15,646 nt of DNA from Chloromonas sp. AAM2 (taxonomy: Eukaryota > Chlorophyta > Chlorophyceae > Chlamydomonadales > Chlamydomonadaceae): positions 1 to 15,646 of the forward strand of contig QAXH01000090.1 in NCBI GenBank assembly GCA_004335635.1, read 5' to 3'. Every line of letters starts with the position of its first letter. The stretch's first letter is position 1. This document shows, one piece after another, positions 1 through 9,100 of this stretch. The notes under the pieces were generated by a model. That model did no database searches and was not told the DNA's origin. It saw only the letters and a program-made list of their open reading frames with translations. The translations under genes and the position numbers were made by a program.

Positions 1-156
1 CCACCACCGTCACCATCCCCTCGACCACCATCGCCACCACCACCATCCCCTCCACCACCATCGCCCCCGCCACCGTCACCATCCCCTCCACCACCATCGC
101 CACCACCACCATCCCCTCCACCACCATCGCCACCACCCCGACCACCGTCTCCTCCC
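1..156 (+). repeat. Pro/Ser codon repeat (SPPPPSP tract)
   Basis: Irregular tandem copies of ccaccaccatcgcc and ccaccatcccct encode the proline-rich rod of the first gene. Reading frame 1 is kept throughout. Such tracts in green algae are normally hydroxylated on Pro and arabinosylated (family knowledge, not visible here). The tract probably continues left of the window. Confidence 0.9.
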
Positions 157-1255
157 CCTCCTGGTGCATGCAATAGTACAGCTCAGGACAATCTAAGCAT
201 CGGCTACTGGAGAAATCCCGGCCAGGCTGTGTAAGTGTTTCTCAAGCTTCATGGTGTATTGATTGGTGTTCCTCTATCAGTTCCACCTTCGCAGTACTTT
301 ACATTCAATGCTTAGTAGGGTTCAGGCCGGTACTCTGGATGCATCGCTTTAAGGCTGATGATTGAACCACCAGTTTTATTCTCCCCGAGCTTTGAGACAC
401 ATCAGTAACATGGAAAGCAGCTGAAATAGGCTGTGGGATAACGCACGACCAGTTCTCAAAGTTCATCCATCTTCTAGTTCTAGTTTGGAGCAGTACGGTA
501 CTATGTAAAATCCTATGGTACCGCGTCTACCCCGTATGATAGGATGTATACCACACCGCTCTTGCCCCTGCAGCAAAACATGCATGGTCACTACCTACTG
601 GTGAACCTTACACTTGCTGGTTTCCTGAACATCGAATGGCTGCAGTTGCGCTACTCAGACATCCACCACCGATTATCTGAACGATCTGAACGAAGACATC
701 TTGGAAGTTTGCAACTACAGTGGCACTGGCAGTCTGACGGCCTGCGAGTGTGCCGGCATTCCCTTTGGACGAGCGCCCTCATGCGCCAAGGCGGCCGCAC
801 AGCTGTCGGCTCTGCAGCTTGGCATTGACAGATACAACTTCGATGCCGGTGTTTGGTAAGTTTTTTTCCGACTCCGTATGACTTGACTGCAATCGCATGC
901 ACATGCACCGGCGGCGATGCTTTTTATGTCATTGGACACGCACGTGGGCGGTTGCGAATGCATTTGTCTGGAAGACTGCCATTTCATTCTCGTGTCAGAC
1001 TGCTGTCAGGAGTGGTCACGGCAACGTTCCTCATCGTCTTCGTTGTTATACACGCCTGGTTGCAGGAACTCTCTGCCCTTGTGCGACTTCCTTTCCGTCT
1101 CCTTCCCCGTCCGTCCAAGCGACGTGACCGCAGCCCTGGCCGACTATTACGGCACAGGAACTGATGACGGCAGGTGCAGTCAGATCAGTGATTGCGTCGG
1201 CAGTGGGATTATCCCCGCCAAGGAGAGCTCGGAAGGCAGGCTGTGCCGCTCATAA
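1..1255 (+). CDS. Proline-rich, cysteine-rich secreted protein, 3' part (partial, three exons)
   Basis: Exons as read: 1-230, 646-855 and 1066-1255 (stop TAA 1253-1255). They join with phases 2 and 2 into 209 residues plus stop, open at the left edge. Residues 1-53 are almost all Pro and Ser in PPSPPPPSP order, as in the hydroxyproline-rich rods of volvocine pherophorins and other matrix glycoproteins. The remaining ~155 residues hold ten Cys, an even number that suits disulfides in a secreted protein. Visible motifs are a CNST sequon, SIGYWRNPGQAV near the start, an NYS sequon, an Ala/Leu helix-like stretch AAAQLSALQLGI, and a tail ending GRLCRS. Donors are gt|gtaagtg and tg|gtaagtt; both acceptors are tgcag. 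Inference: a cell wall or matrix protein made through the secretory route; the signal peptide would be upstream. The tail does not read as the pherophorin domain as I know it. Sure of the coding nature, unsure of the family. Confidence 0.8.
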
Positions 1256-1285
1256 GCCAGCACCTCCGCGGCCCTCATCAACTGG

Positions 1286-1380
1286 CCGCCCCTGGGTCCT
1301 CAAGCTTCATCTCAACATGGGTCCGCTTTTGTGACTGCTTAACCCGCCCTTGGATCCTCAAGCCTCATCTCCGTGCGGGT
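1286..1380 (+). repeat. Imperfect direct repeat just after the stop codon
   Basis: Two copies of about 36 nt, at 1286-1321 and 1344-1380, share ccgccc(c/t)tgg(g/a)tcctcaag followed by c(t/c)tcatctc and a gggt end. They lie in the likely 3' UTR of the first gene. No function is evident. Confidence 0.7.
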
Positions 1381-1607
1381 TAGCGATTTCCAAAACAGTC
1401 AACAAATTGTGGGTTCAGCAAAAAAAAATGAACGTGTGACAATTGTTTGGCTGACTTGATTGGCACTTGGCTTACCGGTGAAAAGAGGCTGGAAAGGTGG
1501 CCACCAGGCTCAATTGCTGGGATGGAATGGGCACTAATTGAAGCCTATTCGAATTGAATTGACCCAGGAGATTCTAGCATGGGTCTAGGGAGTTGCTGCA
1601 GACTCTG

Positions 1608-1695
1608 CAAGATCTCTACCATTACATGGCTCCAATGCTACAGACTCGAGCTATTGAATCTGCAGCATTGGAGCCATGTAATGGTAAAGATGTTG
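1608..1695. repeat. Long near-perfect hairpin (foldback) in the gene 1 3' flank
   Basis: The arm 1608-1643 pairs with 1660-1695. Of 36 positions only three (1611, 1616, 1640) do not pair. The stem can be lengthened into the loop with a further mismatch and a wobble pair. The loop is about 4-16 nt. The right arm carries TGTAA (1677-1681), the green-algal poly(A) signal pentamer and the first one after the gene 1 stop. The shape suits a microRNA precursor or a small foldback element; neither is proven. Confidence 0.85.
1677..1681 (+). terminator. Possible poly(A) signal TGTAA for the Pro-rich protein gene
   Basis: First TGTAA downstream of the stop at 1255, giving a 3' UTR of roughly 430 nt. 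It sits inside the right arm of the hairpin at 1608-1695, so pairing could affect its use. Weak evidence, because the word is only five bases. Confidence 0.35.
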
Positions 1696-1774
1696 GTGTT
1701 GTTCGTAATGGTGATGGTGGATACTATGTCGAGTTATTGAGAAGTTGGAATTGCATAGCGTTTCATACTCTTGG

Positions 1775-1910
1775 CCCTTTGCGGTGGGACTGTCACAGGG
1801 TTGGTTTGGCAGGGTTGCCTCTTTGCGGTGGCTGTCACAGGGTTGGTTCGCCCCTTTGCGGTGGCTGTCGCAGGACTGTCACAGGGTTGTTTTGTTAGGG
1901 TTGGTTCTGG
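1775..1910 (+). repeat. Degenerate tandem repeat (ctttgcggtgg / ctgtcacagggttggtt)
   Basis: Three to four degenerate units of about 33-50 nt, each built from ctttgcggtgg followed by actgtcacagggttggtt or a variant. The last unit has an extra copy of the second block. The region is intergenic, between converging genes. Short ORFs across it follow the repeat and are not credible genes. Confidence 0.8.
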
Positions 1911-3212
1911 CAATCAAGATCAAAATGTGAAGAACTTGTCTGCACGGAAACCCGAGTTCTTCAGCTCCTTGAGGCGTTGGATAGGAAAACTACAAACCCG
2001 TGTGCAGAGTACATGGGTGTATCCGTAGATGAGCTTGGTAACGCGACAATACTTGAGTCTCCTATGCTTGTTGTAGCAGTTGTGATTGGCTGGCAGTAGA
2101 CCGTGTACAAGTGGCTTTGAGGTGGTGATGAGTGCCTTGCACATGGACCCGGGTTGCCTGTAGCAATCCACTTGTAACTGATAACTGTGGAGTGACAGCT
2201 GAACAAGGACCGCCTGGCACCTGACCCGCTGCACATGACGATGAGTTCCAGCAAATTGCATGCTCATGGCCGATGATGCCAACCACCCATGCACACGGCA
2301 TGGCCACGACATGGAACAGGCGTTATACTACACAGACACTGCTGCCCTGTGCGAATGAGCATGCTTGGGACGCTGGCAAAACTACCCATGCGCTTGTGCC
2401 CTCACACCTCGCACTGCAATGAATAGTTTGCTGTGCTCATCTAAAAGAACGGCTCAGGCTTCCCTACAAAGTACTCAGCTCATATCCGCATCAATATAAG
2501 CATTCTTATAATTAAACATGTATTCCACAGATCTGACCAGATTTATTTATTCTAACATGCATGCCACGGGCCAGGAGCTATACCATCTGACGTACATCAC
2601 GACTACACAGATAAAATCCAAGTCCTAAACCATCATTGATGCAAGCATCTGTCGCAATTATGGATGTATGCACATCAGCCACTCATCCCAAGTGGAAGGT
2701 ACCTCGCAGCACCTCATTGCTGCCTTACAAATCTTCATCAACTCATATCAAAGACCACCTCGTGCTTCGCGGCAATGCCACTGCATTCGCGCTGGGGCCG
2801 GCTGCTGTAACACCTCAATACTGTTGCCTGTTACCAGACTGCCTGCTGCTTTGCCCATCTCGCCACTGGCCACAGCAGCCAAGAACGCAGCAGCCTGGTA
2901 ACAGCCATTGTTTTGAAGGTGGGAGTGCACACCAGGAAGCACGTCTCAAGACTCAATGCTACAACAACGGATGAATTTCAGTGTCAAGGGGAATCTAGTC
3001 GCGGTAGCAAAGCCTGGAGAGTTCCTTGTGGCTATCACCCCACAGGACGCCTTCCTAAGTGCTCCGCATCACCATCATCATCATCATCATCATCATCAAA
3101 TGCTTCCTGATGCAGTTCTATGCCATGTCAGCTCCAGAAGCAGTGAACGTCTCCAACAACACAACACACTGAACTCCACCAAGCTGGACATGCGAACACT
3201 GAACATGGTGCT
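1911..3212. other. Intergenic stretch without a recognisable gene
   Basis: About 1.3 kb between the tandem repeat and the 3' end of the minus-strand p25-alpha gene. ORFs of up to 130 codons on both strands show no family motif, no exon-like splice context and no codon pattern shared with the real genes here. No tRNA-like arms were found. The only clear structure is the ATC microsatellite at 3067-3098. Confidence 0.6.
3067..3098 (+). repeat. (ATC/CAT)n microsatellite
   Basis: About ten trinucleotide units of cat/atc with one interruption (cac). Intergenic. It would read as polyHis in one short plus-strand ORF, which I do not consider a gene. Confidence 0.9.
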
Positions 3213-3217
3213 TTACA
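3213..3217 (-). terminator. Possible poly(A) signal TGTAA of the p25-alpha gene
   Basis: Minus-strand TGTAA (plus-strand ttaca) lies about 90 nt past the proposed stop codon at 3307-3309. This is a normal distance for a short green-algal 3' UTR. It supports placing the gene end here, but the word is short. Confidence 0.45.
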
Positions 3218-3306
3218 CTGCCTGACAGTTCAATGCTTTGTCGTAGCTCACCAGAGCTGGTTCAGCACATGCATGTCGGTGCAAGACCCCTACACATGGC
3301 CGTTGG

Positions 3307-5757
3307 TCACTTGTACATTCCCGTGTACAGCTCCTGCATTTGCAGTCAATTCCATGCGTGCACAGTATCATCAGATGAACTAATTAATCGAATTGATTGA
3401 CCCATGGTATGCCATGTAATAATGATCGTGATGATGAGATGTGCGCAGCATCAAGAGTCGGCACCACATCACAAACCTAAGCTGAGTCATCGGCTTCGGA
3501 CAATTCAACATGCAAGGAATGAAAGGAACATGCCTTAACCATGTGACGGAAATGAGACAAGCCTAAGCCTTATCCAAGGGTAGATAAGCTACTGGCAAGA
3601 CAAGACAGCTAGACCAGCGCAAACCGCAGACCAGCCCTGGCTGCATTTCCAGCTGCATTGCAAACTCCTCCTGGCAGGCGCAGAAATTATGGCCACTCCT
3701 CAACCACAACCCTGCAGTCAATTCTACCCGGCCTGCTGCCGGTGCCGATTCGCCACCCGCAGCCCTGTCTACACCCCAACAGACTCACACAACACCCTAA
3801 CATGACTGTTCACGCCTCAACTCAACTGAGCAGCATCACGCAGGGCCCTGTAACCATCCACCATTTCATCATGCATACCGGGCGCTGTAGCCAAGCACAC
3901 CTGACCCACCGCCCCAGCCACCCCGGGCTTGCCTTGTCGTCATGAAACTTGACGTACTCCGGCTGGGTGCCTGCGGCGGAGGGGTCGGCGTTCACCAGCT
4001 TGATGTAAACCTGCTCCTCAGTCAGGCCCTGTGTTCGTGGGACAGGCAAAGAAACGTGCACCAGCCAGGGCAGAAGTCCTGACTCCTGGAAGGGAGAGCA
4101 TGTCAATGGCCCCATGTGAAAGCAGACGTCCATGTCAAGCCTGCAGTCATCAGCTCAGCCCTCTGCCATGTGTACCATGTCCCACGCGTCCATTCGTGCT
4201 GGTGGCTACCCAGTGCTGACAGTGGTGTGACACTGGCTTGCTGAGGAGAAATGCACGGTCTCGAAAATAAAATACCAAGACCAAAGACCATCATATCAAC
4301 CGTCTGGCCCTCATTGTTATTGCACGTGCACAGCTAGTTCAAGGGCAGCCGGGCTGCCGAACTAAGGCAGATGCGCAAGGTTGACCATTATGCCACTGCC
4401 CACCTTGACTTCTGCCACTGCCGCCAGCGCCTGTAGAAACTGCTGATACGTGATACGCTTACCAGCTCCAGAAACCTGCAGAAACGGCCAAGCACGTGAC
4501 TTGTCTATCGAGCATGACCCCTTCCTGCGAGTTCCATAACCCATTGGCTTCGAGCTTCCGCCCCTTCATCCAGCACTGCAAGCTCAGCTGCAATCTCTCT
4601 CTCTGACCCTGGCGCTATGATGGGCACGTGCCTGCATGCCTGATTCACATGCAAAGCCCTTCGGCGGTTAGGTCGGAACAGTTAGATCTCAGCACTGGCC
4701 TCAACACAGATCTCAACAGCGCAAAGCATGCAAACTGGAATGTCAGGCCCCCTGTAGCAAGGGTTTGTGCAAAGCCATCACCATGATGAGCAAGCCAGCC
4801 AGCCTGACAGCAAACCTTGCCATGACAACAATGACAACACTGCTGGCAACGTCACCACGACTTGGTTCAACTCCTATCTCTACTCCAAACCACCTCAAGT
4901 GCTCACCCTCATAATTATCACGTCCACCTGCAAGCACAATTAAAATACGTGGTGAGGCTGGCCATACAGCAGTACCTTTAAATGTCTGGGAGCCCTCATA
5001 GGATGCGGCATGAACTGGACATATGTACGCTTAGATTACTAGGTCAAGCTGAGCCATGGCTGCCTAACAGCCTCACCTGTAGCTACCTGCACTTCTGCTG
5101 TCTGGGTTTTGCAACGGCTTTTCACTTCATGCGTTCACACCTGAAAGTGTGTCAGGAAGGATTGTGTGGCGCGCCTGCACATCCACGTGGCAAGACTGAT
5201 ACTTAATCCTACCATGGGTTTGATGGGCTAACCCACCTACACACTCAAACACACCTTTGGAGCGTTTAGCTTGCCGCCCATCAGCTTGGCTTCTCGGATG
5301 ATCTTGAGAAACTGCACGTCAATGTCAGCATCAGCATTCAAACACGCTTGAGTTAAGTAGAAGGGCCACGACGCCAACACAGGCGTGTATTGGAAGCAAG
5401 GCGTCCTTGCCAGTCATACTGGACATACGCCCAGCCATTCACCATCACATGTGTAGCTATCACTAGCTCCACCTGCCCCATATGTATGTTGTGTAGCAGA
5501 AGCTGGTCTCATCATGCTTCTTGTGTACGGGGTCGGAGAGTACAGCCTACCAGGGGTCTGAGCGCACCTTCGAGCCATCGAGTGCATGATCATTTAGCGT
5601 GACCTGCGTGCAGTTGCAAGCTCAATGCGCTTGGCCGTGAGATGGCCGATGCAAGGTGACAACAGACTGACGATGGCTGGCCGAGGCTTGCCTGCTTGCC
5701 ACCAATTGAACTGTAGGTAAGGTAGACGCTCTGCGCGATGGCTTGGAAGCGAGACAT
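3307..5757 (-). CDS. p25-alpha / TPPP-like protein, seven exons
   Basis: Minus-strand exons in order: 5757-5692, 5603-5568, 5311-5255, 4927-4907, 4475-4404, 4028-3933 and 3333-3307. All junctions are phase 0, giving 124 residues. The order matches the p25-alpha domain: N-terminal MSRFQAIAQSVYLTYSSIGG; DHALDGSK joined to FLKIIREAKLMGGK (family pattern MDGK-F-KL-KD-KL-DGK); VDVIIMR (family VDIIFAK); then GKRITYQQFLQALAAVAEVK (family RTITFEQFQEALEELA); then EEQVYIKLVNADPSAAGTQPEYVKFHDDK with final ELYTGMYK. Family role: tubulin binding and microtubule bundling, with related proteins in algal flagella. An in-frame TGA stands one codon before the ATG, supporting this start. The last exon could instead splice on at aa|gtgacc, lengthening the C-terminus. 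Two introns begin with GC. It is divergent from the dehydrogenase gene. Very sure of the family; less sure of the end exons. Confidence 0.85.
3334..3932 (-). other. Proposed GC-AG intron 6 of the p25-alpha gene
   Basis: On the minus strand the exon ends GAC GAC AAG, followed by gcaagc. The next exon starts after tgcag with GAG CTG TAC. The join FHDDK-ELYTG keeps phase 0 and restores the family's FHDDK...YTG motif. There is no GT donor at the required point. Length 599 nt. Confidence 0.65.
4907..4927 (-). other. 21-nt microexon of the p25-alpha gene
   Basis: On the minus strand, cttgcag precedes the exon and gtgagc follows it. The 21 nt encode VDVIIMR, exactly filling the gap between KLNAPK and VSGAGKR where family members have VDIIFAK or similar. 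Flanking exons are also phase 0. Skipping it would keep frame but remove the conserved VD-I-F segment. Confidence 0.8.
5604..5691 (-). other. Proposed GC-AG intron 1 of the p25-alpha gene
   Basis: The exon ends AAG CAG, followed by gcaagc; the acceptor is cacgcag before GTC ACG. Length 88 nt. Phase 0 is kept and the joined sequence spaces the N-terminal helix from ALDGSKF as in the family. GT donors nearby give the wrong phase (gtggca, gtcagt) or a poor consensus (gtctgt). Confidence 0.6.
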
Positions 5758-6184
5758 GTGTCAGGCTCGATGCAAATGTGCTCAAGGATCGATGTGCTGG
5801 TACAGAATGATGTAAATGTAAAGGTAGATAAGAGGTTGAGGGCTTCCTGTACGGTTGAAGGCTTCCTGGGTGGTGACGCCAGTGATGTATTACGCACTGC
5901 CGGATTCAGCACCATGAGTAGACGGTCAACGAATGACAGTCAACGTTTTTTGTAACGCATGCAAGGACCAGCTTCCTTTGTTGAGGAGCGCTGGCTGACA
6001 AACAAGCATCACATGGGTTGTAAGCGATCACAAACTCGCAAGCAACACCATCAGCTCAAGACACACTCGACTTTTCTCGAACCAATTCGACTCTTTCCTA
6101 ACCAACCATTTAAAGGGTGCCTCCTGGCGCGCATCGAACTCACCACAGCTGGCAGCAACCACGGTTCTGCGGATTCCTGCTGAC
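5758..6184. promoter_or_regulatory. Divergent intergenic region (p25-alpha / SDR)
   Basis: 427 bp between the two start codons, so it must hold both promoters and 5' UTRs. On the plus strand a CCAAT word lies at 6082-6086 and a TATA-like tttaaag at 6109-6115, about 70 bp before the SDR ATG. No clear TATA box is seen for the minus-strand gene. Short ORFs here show no family motif. Confidence 0.5.
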
Positions 6185-9100
6185 ATGCAGTCAACATGGC
6201 GTCAGACACGTGTCACAGCGCAAGCGCCACGCACTGCTCGTCCCAGCCACAGGCCATGTGTGAAGGCCCAGGCCCAAGCAGAGACAAAGCGGACTCTGAT
6301 TACCGGGGGCAATGCAGGTAGGTCTGGGTGACCTGCTGCACCCTGTGAGCTGGCCAGTCAGGCACTGGTGACGTGTCTTGGCTGACGCATATCAATCAAA
6401 ACATGGCTTCGTAACAGTCAACGCGTGGGAACACACTTGAGGCAGAGCAATGGCAGGTGTTGCAACAGCCTACATTCAAAGCAACCTGTGATGCACCTCT
6501 GGTGGCATCGAACTGCTTCCAGAGCCAATGTCTGTCTGCATTACTGCCAGGCGCTTGCTGATATCTATTGCTGTCTGGCATGTCTATTCTCCCATGCCTA
6601 TCCTGTGATGGCCATACTGTATGGTGGGCTTCTTGCGTGTCTCACCAGGAATCGGATTTGAAACCGCCAAGGCGCTCTGTTCCCAGGGCCATGACGTGGT
6701 CATTGCCTGCCGAGACCCCACACGCGCACAGGACGCCGTGGCACAGATAAAAGCAAGCCAACCAGGTGTGTTGCAATGCAATGCCCCATCGCCACATTGT
6801 ATGAGAGTAGTGTGACGGTAGTGCGACAGTAGTGCCCCGGCTGTGTGTATTACACGATGCATGACGGTGGTGTGATGCTACAATTTCAAAACATGCTCCT
6901 TCTTGCTCATTGTCACCAATCCCCTCTGTGAAAGCAATACTACATCTGCATCTTTCCAGCCTTTGGTACCAGGACCCATTACTTTGTCATCAGATTTGGT
7001 GCCAACGTGTGGTGGTTGTGACTGTTGTTCTCCATTAGGTGCTCTGATCAGTTCCACTGCCCTGGACCTGTCGAGCCTGGCAAGTGTGAGGGACTGTGCC
7101 GCTAGACTACTGGATGAGGGCAAAGAGCTGGACATACTGATCAACAATGCAGGTGATCTGAGATTGAAATTCTGTAATGCAGTGGAACCGGGCCAGGTTT
7201 GGGCTAGGGCTGGGCTCTAGGGCTGGGCTGGACCAGACGGGAGTTGGGTTATGGATTGTAGCTTGCTCCAGGGAGCATGCACAGGTTAGTTGAGGGCTGG
7301 GTTGCATCCTCATGCCTTTGTTCAACTTGGGTGATGCAATGTAAGTACTCAATCTTACCATCACCAGCAAAAGTAGCGTGGCAACTCATGCATGCATAGC
7401 ATGACAGATGGGTGCAGAAGAACAAGCAGGATATGTGGGCATCACTATCCAGGTGTGTCGCAATCCCCTTCACTTGTAGGTTGGACAGGTTGGAGTCCTG
7501 CCCCTCAGGTGACAGATCCTGTTAACAATACAATCAGAATGGGCTCTCCATGATTTCTTTACGCATATCGCTAGCTTAGGAAGCTTGGGCAAACATGACA
7601 CTGAATGCAAGCCCTTGTAGTGTTAAGCTGATCCTGCCTGTCTCAAGATAACGCCTTGTGTGCAATGGAGAAGCATAGTGACACAGCGACATAACAGTGC
7701 GGCTGCATTTAATAGCGATCACACCAGGAGGACCCATAGCACTGGGAACAAACGCCACGCGTGTGACAGGAAGGTGGCAGTCAGAGTGCTAGCAGAGGCA
7801 CGACTTGTCAGCCGACTGCTCTGTGTACGTGGGCTCCCTGAGTCAATACACACATGCATGCATGTGTGTTGATTTTTATTACTTGCGCATGCCTCACAAT
7901 GCGGTGCCTCTCGAAACGTTTACAGCAAAGGGAGAGGCCATGAGCAGCAGGAATCTGAGCCAAACCTGCTCTCACTCTGGCGATGATCTCTGGACGGCAA
8001 GCTCCCCTGTGGCACAGATGTTTGTGTGATGCACAAGTGTTGGCCGTTGGTGGTTTGACGTGCCTGTAGTGTGTTGAATGTGTGTTTCATGCGCCACCAA
8101 CCCCTCAGCATGCGCCACCAACCCCTCAGCATGCGCCACCAACGTACATTATGACTGAACTACTAATTCCTTGTGCAGGTGTCATGGCGACTCCCAAAAT
8201 GCAAACCCAGGACGGATTTGAGTTTCAGTTGGGAATCAACCACTTGGGCCACTTCACACTCACTAACCTGCTCCTGCCCTCACTGGTTCAATCCAAAAAG
8301 TGGGTCATTGCCATCAGTTGATTATCATCATCACTACATTTCTTTCCATGGTTCAACCCACGGTACTGCAGCTAGACGCAGTATCTCTCCAAGAATTACG
8401 CGGTCAGCTGACTTGGTCAAAGTCATCATTTCAGCTCTGCTTAATTGCCACAGATCAGGTTTAGTCATTCTGACTTGGGGAAGACCAGCTCCAGCACACC
8501 TGAGTTGACAAGTTGTAACTGGGCTTGACACAACTGCATGTGCTGCTGATGTCCGTCATGTGTTTTGCGTGTTAACGTTGCATGCACCCATGCTTGACAT
8601 GATTTACATGACCCCACCACGTGACACCCCAGCCCCATGTCCCCATGTGCGTCCATGCAGGCCGGTGCGCATCATCAATGTTGCGTCTGCTGCGCATCAG
8701 AGCGGGTCCATTAGATTCAGCGACCTGATGCGGGACAAAGCAGGTAAGAGTGTGTGCTAGGGTGTGTGGCGGGAAGACTGGGGTCTGGGTCTGGGTGTTG
8801 TGCGTGTTAAGAAAGGCGTTGTGTGTGTGTGGCACGCTTAGGCTGCATCTTCCTCGTTCCTCGGCGCGTTTTCGTCATCCTTCATCCTCAGCCATCCTAT
8901 ATGACTCATCATGGATCCCCTCACCCAGCCATGCATGTTGATGCTGTTGCTGCCGCACATATTGTGCACCTCTGTTATCGGATATCAGAGGTTAGAAACC
9001 TTAACCGGGGAGATGCACCAAGCGTGAACACTAGAAAGCCATGCTAGGGACGGTGCTGGATACCGTCCAGACCAGCTCTGAGCAACAGATAGGTGAAAGG

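Noticed and set aside
1920..2312. 130-codon minus-strand ORF
   Set aside because: No recognisable domain, no family motif, and several equally long competing frames. Treated as chance.
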